Of a stretch of 64,000 bases of DNA, positions 34,013 to 42,075 are shown piece after piece. The translations under genes were made by a program, and so were the position numbers. Each line of letters begins with the position of its first letter. Within the stretch, counting starts at the first letter, position 1. This DNA is from Saprospiraceae bacterium. Its GTDB lineage: Bacteria; Bacteroidota; Bacteroidia; Chitinophagales; Saprospiraceae. The stretch is taken from assembly GCA_016787345.1 (NCBI GenBank), contig JAEUUU010000031.1:1-64000 (forward strand), written 5' to 3'. The notes under the pieces are model-generated. The model was not told the DNA's origin and searched no databases. It saw only the letters and a list, made by a program, of their open reading frames with translations.

Positions 34013-36037
34013 ATGGCCAAGAAAAAACACACCGCCCAGCCCGCCAAATCCGCCGCCCCGTCAGCACAGTCTGCCGAGCCGACAAGGACGGAGGAAACTT
34101 CCATATCGGCGCCCAACCCTTCGTTTTTGGGGTTGAATAACTGGCTGCTGGCCGGTATTCTGGTCGCGGCCACGGTGGCCGTGTACTATGCGTCTTTGTC
34201 GAACGACTTCATGATCTTCGACGACGACAAGGCCATCCGGTACAACAACGTGATCAAAAACCCCACCCTGCGCGGCATTTTCGGGGGCAACAACCTGGGT
34301 ATGTACGCCCCGATCACCTGGCTGGGCTACGCGCTGGTGTATGGTCTGGCGGGTGAAAATGCCGCGGCTTTTCATACGTTCAACCTGATTTTGCACGCCG
34401 GTTCGGCGGTAGCGGCCTTTGCCCTGCTCAACCTCCTGCAACGCAATCGTGAAATCTCGTTTTTTGCCGCCCTGCTTTTTGCACTGCACCCCCTGACGGT
34501 GGAGCCGACCTGCTGGATCGCCGGACAAAGCACCCTGACTTTTTCTTTCTTTTACCTGCTTAGCCTGATCGCCTACGTACAATGGCAAGGCAACCAGAAA
34601 GCGGCGTTTTACGGTTTGTCGCTCTTCCTGTTTTTGCTTTCCATTCTGGCCAAATCGGCGGCCGTAACCCTGCCGCTGGTCCTGTTGTTGTTCGACTGGT
34701 ACCGCAATGGCGCCCTGAACTGGAAAAACGTGCTGGGCAAGGCCCCGTATTTCCTGGCCAGTCTGGCCTTCGGGCTCTACACTTTTTCCACCCGCGCGGC
34801 CGAGGGGCACAAACTGGTGGTCAGTTCGAGTGCCTACAACCTGCTCGACCGCTTTTTCATGGTGTGTCACTCGCTGTTGTTTTACCCGGCCAAACTGCTG
34901 CTGCCGGTGCAACTGAGTATTTTTTACCCCATGGAAAAACAAAACGGCGCCTGGCCGATAGGCTATTACCTGGCGCCGCTGATCGTGGCTGCGCTGGCCT
35001 GGCTCGTATGGAAATACGGCCGCCAAACCCGCGAAATCGCCCTTGGCGCCGGCTGGTACCTGCTGCCGCTGGCGGTGATGCTGCCCTACGTGTCGGTCGG
35101 CACTTTCGAGATGCGCTCTGACCGCTACGTGTATATTTCCTCGATCGGTTTCTGGTTTTTGGCGGTATGGGCCTTGCAAAAACTGCAGGCGGCGCCCCGG
35201 CGGACCATATTGCTGGTGGCGGCAGTGATATTCGGCTTTTTGACCCACGAGCACAGCAAGGTGTGGAAAAACGAAGTGTCGGTGTTTCAGAACTGCGTTG
35301 ACCGCTATCCCGACGCGGCTTTGTGCAATTGCAACCTCGCTTACGGTCAGCTGCTCAATTTTGATTTTGAAAACTCCATCAAACACTACAACAAAACCCT
35401 CGAACTCGACAAGGGCTACGTGGAGGCCTACAACGGCCGCGGTCAGGCCTTTTTGATGACCAACAAATTCAAGGAAGCCTACGCCGACTTCGACAACGCC
35501 ATCAAAGCGGGCATCGTGACACCCAAACTGTACCTCAACCGGGGCAAATGCCTCGTCATTCTCAACAAACCGACCGAGGCCATCCCCGACCTGACGGAGA
35601 GCATCCGGCTCGAGCCGCGCAACCCCGAAACCTACTACTTCAAAGCCGTGGCCGAAAGCAAAACCGGCGCCGAAGACGAAGCCATAGCCGACTACGGCAA
35701 AGCCATCGAACTCAACCCGAAATACGTGGAGGCGCTCGTCAACCGCGGCCTGATCTACGCCCAGCGCAAAAACTACGAAGCGGCCATCGCCGACTACACC
35801 GCCGCCCTGGCCGCCGACCCCAAAGTGGTGATCGCACTCAACAACCGTGCTGCCGCGCACATGAGCCTGGGCCAATACGACAAATCGATCGAAGACCTGA
35901 CCCGCGCCATTCAGTTGCAGCCCAACTACGCCCGCGCCTACGATACCCGCTCGCGGGTGTATCAGTTGATGGGACAGCCCGACAAAGCGGCGGCGGATGC
36001 GGCGAAGGCGAAGGAGTTGATGGGAGGAGGGAAATAG
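34013..36037 (+). CDS. Polytopic membrane protein with C-terminal TPRs (TMTC/GT-C-like)
   Basis: This 674-residue protein has an Ala/Thr-rich cytoplasmic start and about ten transmembrane helices (residues ~45-435). The first loop contains the acidic motif FDDDKAIRYNNVIKNP, typical of GT-C glycosyltransferases. The C-terminal half holds at least six TPRs (for example LCNCNLAYGQLLNF and DEAIADYGKAIELNPKYVEA). The layout matches TMTC O-mannosyltransferase-like proteins that use lipid-linked sugar donors. Substrate unknown. It ends 2 bases from the stop of the facing PIN gene. Confidence 0.75.
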   Translation: MAKKKHTAQPAKSAAPSAQSAEPTRTEETSISAPNPSFLGLNNWLLAGILVAATVAVYYASLSNDFMIFDDDKAIRYNNVIKNPTLRGIFGGNNLGMYAPITWLGYALVYGLAGENAAAFHTFNLILHAGSAVAAFALLNLLQRNREISFFAALLFALHPLTVEPTCWIAGQSTLTFSFFYLLSLIAYVQWQGNQKAAFYGLSLFLFLLSILAKSAAVTLPLVLLLFDWYRNGALNWKNVLGKAPYFLASLAFGLYTFSTRAAEGHKLVVSSSAYNLLDRFFMVCHSLLFYPAKLLLPVQLSIFYPMEKQNGAWPIGYYLAPLIVAALAWLVWKYGRQTREIALGAGWYLLPLAVMLPYVSVGTFEMRSDRYVYISSIGFWFLAVWALQKLQAAPRRTILLVAAVIFGFLTHEHSKVWKNEVSVFQNCVDRYPDAALCNCNLAYGQLLNFDFENSIKHYNKTLELDKGYVEAYNGRGQAFLMTNKFKEAYADFDNAIKAGIVTPKLYLNRGKCLVILNKPTEAIPDLTESIRLEPRNPETYYFKAVAESKTGAEDEAIADYGKAIELNPKYVEALVNRGLIYAQRKNYEAAIADYTAALAADPKVVIALNNRAAAHMSLGQYDKSIEDLTRAIQLQPNYARAYDTRSRVYQLMGQPDKAAADAAKAKELMGGGK

Positions 36038-36039
36038 GG

Positions 36040-36447
36040 CTAGGCTTCCGAAAGGATGGCTTTGAATTCATCCAGCTTTAATAAAACTAATTTAGGGAAT
36101 TCCACTTGCGACAAAATACGAAATCCGCGATCCTCTGAAACCAAAGCATCTGCCCCACAGGCAACCGCGGCATCTACAAATTTATTGTCATCGGCATCTG
36201 ATAACAGGTTCCAGTTGAAATAGACATTCGTGCGTACAACATTGGGTAAAAAGTCTAGTGCATCCAGAAAAGTATACGCAACTTCCCGGCCATACTTAAT
36301 ACTCAAAACCTCCTCATACTCAGCAAGAATTTCATTTGTGACGGCAAGTTCGTAAGTTCCCTCCATTAAAAGCTGAATCACCCAGTTACTTGAAGAACGG
36401 CGGGAAAGAGATGAAACAAGGATATTGGTATCCAGCACAACCAGCAT
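36040..36447 (-). CDS. PIN-domain toxin (putative ribonuclease)
   Basis: This 135-residue protein starts MLVVLDTNILVSSL with the first PIN Asp. It has a central Glu (EILAEYEEVL) and the conserved acidic cluster SDADDNKFVDAAVACGADALVSEDRGF. This is the 'putative toxin-antitoxin system toxin component, PIN family' type. PIN toxins cut RNA with a metal ion held by the acidic residues. The start is 2 bases after the antitoxin stop, so they are co-translated; an upstream in-frame start (36471) would overlap the antitoxin. Confidence 0.85.
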   Translation of the reverse strand: MLVVLDTNILVSSLSRRSSSNWVIQLLMEGTYELAVTNEILAEYEEVLSIKYGREVAYTFLDALDFLPNVVRTNVYFNWNLLSDADDNKFVDAAVACGADALVSEDRGFRILSQVEFPKLVLLKLDEFKAILSEA

Positions 36448-36449
36448 AA

Positions 36450-36665
36450 TTAAACTTTGCCTTTTCTCCATTCCTCCATTAACATATCGGAATATCCGCG
36501 TTCATCCCATACCCGATCCGCTCCGCTCATGGCTTTTTCGAGTAAATACGCGGCAATCATGCGGCGGATTTCAAGCAGGTCTTTATCCGGCAGGTCGATT
36601 GCAAATACCTTTAACAATTCGCGTTGGAGATTAGTCAGCGAAGGTTGTGCTGCTGTGCTCATCAT
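36450..36665 (-). CDS. Putative antitoxin partner of the PIN toxin
   Basis: This protein of about 71 residues begins MMSTAAQPSLTNLQREL and carries LLEIRRMIAAYLLEKAMSGADRVWDERGYSDMLMEEW. The C-terminal DRVWDERGYS...MEEW pattern is typical of small partners encoded next to PIN toxins. No DNA-binding motif is certain. The ATGs at 36665/36662 are favoured because a perfect -7 box lies 12 bases upstream; another ATG at 36704 lies above that box. Confidence 0.7.
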   Translation of the reverse strand: MMSTAAQPSLTNLQRELLKVFAIDLPDKDLLEIRRMIAAYLLEKAMSGADRVWDERGYSDMLMEEWRKGKV

Positions 36666-36677
36666 CAGAAATTTATA

Positions 36678-36685
36678 CAAAGATA
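36678..36685 (-). promoter_or_regulatory. -7 box for the toxin-antitoxin pair
   Basis: CAAAGATA reads TATCTTTG on the minus strand, a perfect TAnnTTTG, 12 bases ahead of the antitoxin ATG at 36665. Confidence 0.55.
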
Positions 36686-36733
36686 ACCCATTCGGACATT
36701 CCATTTTCAGGGCAGACAAAAAAACATACGTTG

Positions 36734-36741
36734 TAATTTTG
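36734..36741 (+). promoter_or_regulatory. -7 box for the NACHT gene
   Basis: TAATTTTG is a perfect TAnnTTTG, 20 bases ahead of the NACHT ATG. It is divergent from the toxin-antitoxin promoter, with 48 bases between the two boxes. Confidence 0.5.
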
Positions 36742-36761
36742 TTTCAAATCACGACGTCTTT

Positions 36762-39299
36762 ATGCTGAACCTCAATATTCTCGATGGCCTTTTCGGCGCC
36801 CTAATGGAAACTGCATTCGGCAAAACAGCCGATGCCTTCGAAAAGCGGAACGCCTTCAAACGAGACTTGCTCACCTTTCTGAACGACCAGCAAAAACATA
36901 CCTCGCTGGATGTTTTTTTATTCTCCCGAAGGCCCAAGTATGGCACTGAGGAAAACCCGGAAGATTTCCTGACACTTGAAGAAATCTATATCCCGCTCCG
37001 ACTGGATCAATTGCGTGGCACTTTGCCTGAATTTCAACACCTTAGAGAGATAAGCGGCCAGCAGGATGCCCCGGGCGATCAAAAGATTGAAGACCTTCAT
37101 ATCGGCGGACTGCTTGATCTGATGCAATACAACGAACATTTTCGAAAAGTCATGATCATCGGCCAGGCAGGCAGCGGGAAATCCACTTTTATGAAGTACC
37201 TCACCCGGTTGCTGACGGCTGAAAAACCGGCGGTGAAAGTGGTTGAAAAAACTGAAGAGGGCAAAGCAAACGAAACCACCCGTCCGGTATCCTTCAAAGC
37301 CGTGCCTGTTTTTGTGCGCCTGCGCGATCTGGAAGGAAAGCTGCGTGAAAACGGTCGGTCCGATTGGGATGACAATTATTCCATGGAATCGTTTGTGGCC
37401 GCGTTGTGCGGTCAGCGCTTCGACACCTCTAACTTCTTAGGAAAACTGTTCCGCGATCTGCCCTGCGTCTTTCTCTTCGATGGCATCGATGAGGTGCCCG
37501 AAAACAAAACGATTGACGGGATAACCATCTCCCGCCTGAAGGTTATTTCCTGGCTGTTGCGACAGATGGAACACCTGCGAAAATTCAACCCCGAGGCGCG
37601 TTTTGTACTGACATCCCGACCTACGGATACAGGGGCTTTGGCCCGGCATTTTCAGATATTCGAAACCAAAAAATTCGATGCTGCCGAAATCGACCTTTTC
37701 ACCAAATACTGGTACGAGGGGTGTGAAAAAACCTTTCGGGCCAATGCCAGGGCAGAGTACGTGCCCCACAAGAAGGAAAAATGGCAGCATCGCTGCGATT
37801 ATTTGCCCGAAAGCAGGGCCAATTTTCAGCAGAACGTTAATCGCGAGCCCCTGAAAAGCATAGTTGACAACCCCTTGCTCCTGTCGCTCGCGCTGTTTAT
37901 GCACGTCATCGATCAGCGATTTTCCACGGAGAACCGCGAAAACCTTTACCAGCGTTTTTGCGAGGCCTTTCTTTACGAATGGGACGAAGTGCGCGACATG
38001 GATTTTTATCCGGCCCTTTTCGGGCGCGGCCATTACGAGCGCCTGTTTGAAGTCACTTTTCGGCTGGCATTGCATTTTTCAGAAAACAACACAACAAAAA
38101 TGACGGTGCGCGAATTGCTACCTGCCGTTCAAAAGGCGGTCAGTCGCTACCCGCTTCCAACGGAGACGCCCATGGAAGAACACGCCCTGGAACTCCTGCG
38201 CGCCTTCGACAATCGCAACGGCTTGCTGACCGGCCGCACCACCAGCGACGATTTTTTAGACACCGAATTCGAGTTTCAGCACAAAAGTTTTCAGGATTAC
38301 CTCGCCGCCCAATGTATCAGCCAGGACCGTTTGATCGAACGGAATCAATTCAGTTTTGTGGACAAACTGGATGCAGACTTCTGGCAGCGCACCCTCGAAT
38401 TTTATGTCAATCTCTCCTCCCCCGACCTGTTTTTTGAACAGACCATCGCACTGATTGAGCCGGATCATCCCATCGTGGGCAAACTGCATTATTTCGTTCA
38501 ACACTTTCTCCATGCGCGGCAAAAAGACCCGGCCCTGACGACAGCATTGGCTGAAAAAGTTTGGGAAGTCTTTTTAACAAGCGACACAGTCTGGAATATT
38601 TTTATGGCCAGCCAATGCCTGCACTGGCTGCCTGAAACGCGAACAGAAGTACTGTTTGAACTTGTTCGGCACAGGCATTCCGACGAATTAAATGCATTTC
38701 GGGCAGGGAAAGCCGTTTGGCTGTTGTATAGTAAGGGGCACTACGCTGAATTGCGGAATGTATTGGCCTCAAAAATGGCCGATATTTTTGCAGCCCCTCG
38801 CGAGTATGATTTTATTGACCTTTCTCAATGGCAACTCATTCCGATTGTGAGTAGAGATGTACACTTTCTATGTTTTTATTTTACTTCTCTTCGCTCCGCC
38901 GATAAGGCTTATGGAGGTTTAATGTTGCTGGATTTGCGGTATTTGCGGTATTTGCTGGATTTGCGGTATTTGCTGGATTTGCGGGATTTGCGGGATTTGC
39001 TGGATTTGCTGGATTTGCGGGATTTGCGGGATTTGCTGGATTTGCGGTATTTGCGGTATTTGCGGGATTTGCTGGATTTGCGGGATTTGCGGGATTTGCG
39101 GGATTTGCGGGATTTGCGGTATTTGCGGGATTTGCGGGATTTGCGGGATTTGTATCCTTTTCTCAGGGAAAGAAATAATATAAACTTACAACAGATCAAC
39201 ACCTACCTTGAACGAGTCATATCCAAACTGGACAACCTCACGCCGGAAGAAGAAGCGCGATTATTCAAACCTTATCCACCGCTCGAAACGAACAACTGA
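36762..39299 (+). CDS. NACHT/STAND NTPase with a C-terminal LRD tripeptide-repeat tract
   Basis: This 845-residue protein has an uncharacterised N-terminal region (1-120). The NTPase core has Walker A GQAGSGKST at 134-142, Walker B CVFLFDGIDEVPE with Asp240, and a sensor word RFVLTSRPTD. Winged-helix and helical parts follow, with a FQHKSFQDYLAAQ word typical of NACHT proteins. After a variable helical region, residues 722-796 are 25 uninterrupted tripeptides (LRD 12, LLD 7, LRY 6), then a 49-residue charged tail. NACHT proteins in bacteria often serve as phage-sensing immune ATPases; that role here is inference. No transmembrane helix is evident. It faces away from a PIN toxin-antitoxin pair. 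Confidence 0.85.
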   Translation: MLNLNILDGLFGALMETAFGKTADAFEKRNAFKRDLLTFLNDQQKHTSLDVFLFSRRPKYGTEENPEDFLTLEEIYIPLRLDQLRGTLPEFQHLREISGQQDAPGDQKIEDLHIGGLLDLMQYNEHFRKVMIIGQAGSGKSTFMKYLTRLLTAEKPAVKVVEKTEEGKANETTRPVSFKAVPVFVRLRDLEGKLRENGRSDWDDNYSMESFVAALCGQRFDTSNFLGKLFRDLPCVFLFDGIDEVPENKTIDGITISRLKVISWLLRQMEHLRKFNPEARFVLTSRPTDTGALARHFQIFETKKFDAAEIDLFTKYWYEGCEKTFRANARAEYVPHKKEKWQHRCDYLPESRANFQQNVNREPLKSIVDNPLLLSLALFMHVIDQRFSTENRENLYQRFCEAFLYEWDEVRDMDFYPALFGRGHYERLFEVTFRLALHFSENNTTKMTVRELLPAVQKAVSRYPLPTETPMEEHALELLRAFDNRNGLLTGRTTSDDFLDTEFEFQHKSFQDYLAAQCISQDRLIERNQFSFVDKLDADFWQRTLEFYVNLSSPDLFFEQTIALIEPDHPIVGKLHYFVQHFLHARQKDPALTTALAEKVWEVFLTSDTVWNIFMASQCLHWLPETRTEVLFELVRHRHSDELNAFRAGKAVWLLYSKGHYAELRNVLASKMADIFAAPREYDFIDLSQWQLIPIVSRDVHFLCFYFTSLRSADKAYGGLMLLDLRYLRYLLDLRYLLDLRDLRDLLDLLDLRDLRDLLDLRYLRYLRDLLDLRDLRDLRDLRDLRYLRDLRDLRDLYPFLRERNNINLQQINTYLERVISKLDNLTPEEEARLFKPYPPLETNN
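38925..39149 (+). repeat. 25-copy perfect 9-bp tandem repeat inside the NACHT gene
   Basis: The unit is TTGCGGGAT, with only two variable positions: base 5 (G or T, giving Arg or Leu) and base 7 (G or T, giving Asp or Tyr). All 25 units are in frame. Leu is always TTG, Asp always GAT and Tyr always TAT, so no silent change is present. Adding or losing units would keep the reading frame. Confidence 0.97.
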
Positions 39300-39420
39300 A
39301 ATAAGGAAAATCTTACCCGCTTTTTTCTCTTAAATTGCATTATCTCCGATGTCGGAGTCCTACTGCTGTAACATCCTGATTGCCCCCATTTTCACCAACA
39401 TCTTCACCTCCCACAGCCCC

Positions 39421-39515
39421 TGCCCTGCCCGATCGGTTCAATTTTGTGCTCAAACCTGGCAAACGCGTGGCCTTGGGAGTTATAACGGCACTCAAACAGG
39501 CCTTGCTCTGAGCCA
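39421..39515 (+). pseudogene. Decayed fragment of an ABC-F gene 5' end
   Basis: Bases 39430-39470 match 39687-39727 of the intact downstream ABC-F gene at 36 of 41 positions, and most differences fall at third codon positions of that gene. After a one-base deletion the frame reads GLGSYNGTQTGLALS against GLVGRNGAGKSTLLK, so the Walker A motif is lost. It is too short and degraded to be functional. Confidence 0.65.
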
Positions 39516-39541
39516 ATGCCGAAGCGTGTTGTTATAGTTTC

Positions 39542-39574
39542 TGACAGATTGGGAATCCAATTCCCAATCTGTCA
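39542..39574. repeat. 15-bp perfect hairpin upstream of the ABC-F gene
   Basis: TGACAGATTGGGAAT (39542-39556), loop CCA, then the exact complement (39560-39574), followed by AAAAA. There is no U tract in either direction, so a classical terminator is unlikely. It lies 46 bases ahead of the -7 box of the next gene. Confidence 0.8.
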
Positions 39575-39619
39575 AAAAACGCATGCTTTCGAAACCTGAG
39601 CGGTTTGGTCAAACAGCCT

Positions 39620-39627
39620 TACCTTTG
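39620..39627 (+). promoter_or_regulatory. -7 box for the ABC-F gene
   Basis: TACCTTTG is a perfect TAnnTTTG only 9 bases ahead of the ATG at 39637, which predicts a very short leader and supports that start. Confidence 0.55.
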
Positions 39628-39636
39628 CGCCCGCTT

Positions 39637-41538
39637 ATGCTCAGTCTCTCCAATATCTACGTCCAATACGGCAACCGCATCCTGCTCGACCGGGTCAATT
39701 TTGTACTCAAACCCGGCGAACGCGTGGGCCTCGTAGGCCGCAACGGTGCCGGCAAGTCTACCCTGCTCAAAATCATCGCCGGCGAAATGTCGCCCCACGA
39801 AGGCAATGTGGTGCAACCCTCGCACTTCACCCTGGGTTATCTGCACCAGGACATGCTGCTGCCCAAAGGCAAAACCGTGATCGCCGAAACCATGTCGGCC
39901 TTCGAAGAAGTGCTGCTGCTCGAAAAACGCTTCGAAGCCGTCAATCACGAACTGGCCGTCCGCGAAGACTACGAGTCGGATTCCTACCATGCCCTCATCG
40001 AAGAACTGGGCGACCTGACCGAACACCTGCGCCACCTCGGCAGCCACCACACCCAGGCCGACGCCGAAAAAGTGCTGGCCGGCCTGGGCTTCCAGGCTTC
40101 GGACATGAACCGCCTCACCGACGAATTCTCCGGAGGTTGGCAAATGCGCATCGAACTGGCCAAAATGCTGCTCCGCGAACCCGATATGCTGCTGCTCGAC
40201 GAGCCTACCAACCACCTCGATATCGAGAGTATTCTCTGGCTCGAAGACTTCCTCAATGGCTACCCGGGCATGGCCGTCATCATCAGCCACGACCGCCGTT
40301 TTCTCGACAACACAACCAACCGCACCGCCGAAATCTCGCTGGGTAAAATCCACGACTACAAAGCGCCTTACTCCAAATACGTCGAACTCAGCGCCGAACG
40401 CCGCGAACAAATGGCCAACGCCGCCGAAAACCAGCAGCGCATCATCGCCGACCGCGAACGCACCATCGCGCGCTTCATGGCCAAGGCGACCAAAACCAAA
40501 ATGGCCCAGTCGATGCAAAAACAGCTCGACAAAATGGAGCGCATCGAAATCGACGACGTCGATACGGCCGTCATGAACCTGCGCTTCCCCGAACCGCCCC
40601 GCTCGGGCGAGGTCGTGGCCAAAGGCGAACACGTGACCAAGCGCTACGGCAACCTGAAAGTGCTGGAAAACGTCGATTTTCAAATCCTGCGCGGCGAACG
40701 CGTGGCATTTGTCGGGCAAAACGGCCAGGGCAAAACCACCCTCGCCAAAATCCTCACCGGCCAGGAGCCGGCCACCTCAGGCGACGCCAGCCTGGGTTAC
40801 AATATCCACCTGGGCTACTACGCCCAAAACCAGGCCGAAACCCTCGACCCGAAAATCACCCTGCTCGAAACCATGGAGCGCTTTTCACCGCCCGAAATGC
40901 GCACCAAACTGCGCGCCATCCTCGGCGGCTTCCTGTTCAGCGGGCAGGACGTGGACAAAAAAGTGGTCGCCCTCTCCGGCGGCGAACGCGCGCGACTGGC
41001 CCTGGCCTGCATGCTGTTGCGCCCCATCAACTTCCTTGTGCTCGACGAACCGACCAACCACCTCGACATGCTCTCTAAAGACGTGCTGAAACAGGCGCTG
41101 CTCGATTTCGAGGGCACCCTGCTGGTGGTGAGCCACGACCGCGAGTTCCTGAGCGGCCTGACTACCCGCACCATCGAATTCCGCGACCACAAACTGATCG
41201 AATACCTCGGCGACGTCAACTACTTCCTCGATAAAAGGAAACTGGACAACATGCGGGAGGTGGAAAAAAGAACCGTCGGCGCCAACAACGCCAACGCAGG
41301 CAACGCGGGCAACAACCTCAATGCCGAGGAGAAAAAACAATTGCAAAAAGCGGTGCAAAAAGCGGAACGCCGCATCAGTGAACTGGAAGCCGACATCGCT
41401 AAAATCGAAACCAAAATGGCCGCCCCCGATTTTTATACCAGTCCCGAGGCCGACAAGGAATTGAAAAAATACAATACCCTGAGAGAGGAACTCTCCCAGG
41501 TGTACGGCGAGTGGGAAAAGGCAGTTGAACAACTGTAA
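39637..41538 (+). CDS. ABC-F family ATPase (Uup/EttA-like)
   Basis: This 633-residue soluble protein has two ATP-binding cassettes: Walker A GRNGAGKST and GQNGQGKTT, signatures SGGWQMR and SGGERAR, and Walker B words LLLLDEPTNHLD and FLVLDEPTNHLD. An ABC-F linker with a basic helix lies between them (ARFMAKATKTKMAQSMQKQ). The C-terminal coiled coil (KKQLQKAVQKAERRISELEAD) is Uup-like. ABC-F proteins act on ribosomes, easing stalled translation or conferring antibiotic resistance. No membrane domain or partner permease is present. Confidence 0.93.
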   Translation: MLSLSNIYVQYGNRILLDRVNFVLKPGERVGLVGRNGAGKSTLLKIIAGEMSPHEGNVVQPSHFTLGYLHQDMLLPKGKTVIAETMSAFEEVLLLEKRFEAVNHELAVREDYESDSYHALIEELGDLTEHLRHLGSHHTQADAEKVLAGLGFQASDMNRLTDEFSGGWQMRIELAKMLLREPDMLLLDEPTNHLDIESILWLEDFLNGYPGMAVIISHDRRFLDNTTNRTAEISLGKIHDYKAPYSKYVELSAERREQMANAAENQQRIIADRERTIARFMAKATKTKMAQSMQKQLDKMERIEIDDVDTAVMNLRFPEPPRSGEVVAKGEHVTKRYGNLKVLENVDFQILRGERVAFVGQNGQGKTTLAKILTGQEPATSGDASLGYNIHLGYYAQNQAETLDPKITLLETMERFSPPEMRTKLRAILGGFLFSGQDVDKKVVALSGGERARLALACMLLRPINFLVLDEPTNHLDMLSKDVLKQALLDFEGTLLVVSHDREFLSGLTTRTIEFRDHKLIEYLGDVNYFLDKRKLDNMREVEKRTVGANNANAGNAGNNLNAEEKKQLQKAVQKAERRISELEADIAKIETKMAAPDFYTSPEADKELKKYNTLREELSQVYGEWEKAVEQL

Positions 41539-42075
41539 CCCGCTGTCTTACAAGTTCGGGCCGGCTCAGATATTATTTCACACAAGTCGTGAAGCGCGCA
41601 AAGAGTTTTTTTTGTTGCACGCAGAGACACGGAGGGATTTGAGTTTCACGCAAAGGGCGCAAAGGAGCAAAGCGCGCAAAGGGGGATTTTTTGTTGCACG
41701 CAGAGGCGCAGAGGGATTTGAGTTTCACGCGAAGGGCGCAAAGGAGCAAAGCGCGCAAAGGGGGGAGGTAAAGTTGTTTTGTTGCACGCAGAGACGCGGA
41801 GGCGCAGAGTTTTTGATTGTGAATTATAATCTCTTTCCTCATATGATTTGCTCCTTTGCATCCCGCTGTGTCACTGCATGCAATAACAAGTCCCTATCCA
41901 TCTTTGCGCGCTTTGCTCCTTTGCGCCCTTTGCGTGAAGCTCTAAGCCCTCTGCGCCTCTGCGTGCAATAAAAACGCGCTTTGCTCCTTTGCGCCCTCCG
42001 CGTGAAACTCTAAGCCCTCCGCGTCTCTGCGTGCAACACCCCTCCCTTTGCGTGATTAGCGGCGCAGCGCGCATA
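41539..42075. repeat. Large repeat cluster between convergent genes
   Basis: Two plus-oriented units (41641-41685 and 41725-41765) contain TTTCACGCAAAGGGCGCAAA and GGAGCAAAGCGCGCAAAGG. Two opposite copies (about 41902-41940 and 41974-42006) carry the complements. GCACGCAGAGGCGCAGAG-type words lie between them. The units can pair as long stems. No transposase or open frame with a recognisable product is present. Confidence 0.8.

Noticed and set aside
34061-35875. 604-codon antisense open frame opposite the TMTC-like gene
   Set aside because: Its product has no recognisable motif and the opposite strand encodes clear membrane helices and TPRs; long antisense frames are common in this codon usage.
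38925-39149. Possible CRISPR-like array
   Set aside because: Units are 9 bases, directly joined and without spacers, and no cas gene is present.
38909-39202. Open frame on the minus strand through the 9-bp array, encoding Lys-Ser-Arg tripeptides
   Set aside because: Any 9-bp repeat without a stop in a given frame stays open in that frame; the plus-strand frame is part of a full NACHT protein, so this is a shadow.
41589-42050. Several small open frames in the repeat cluster, rich in Cys, Arg and Ala
   Set aside because: They are translations of the CGCAAAG-type repeats in different frames and have no stable start or family.
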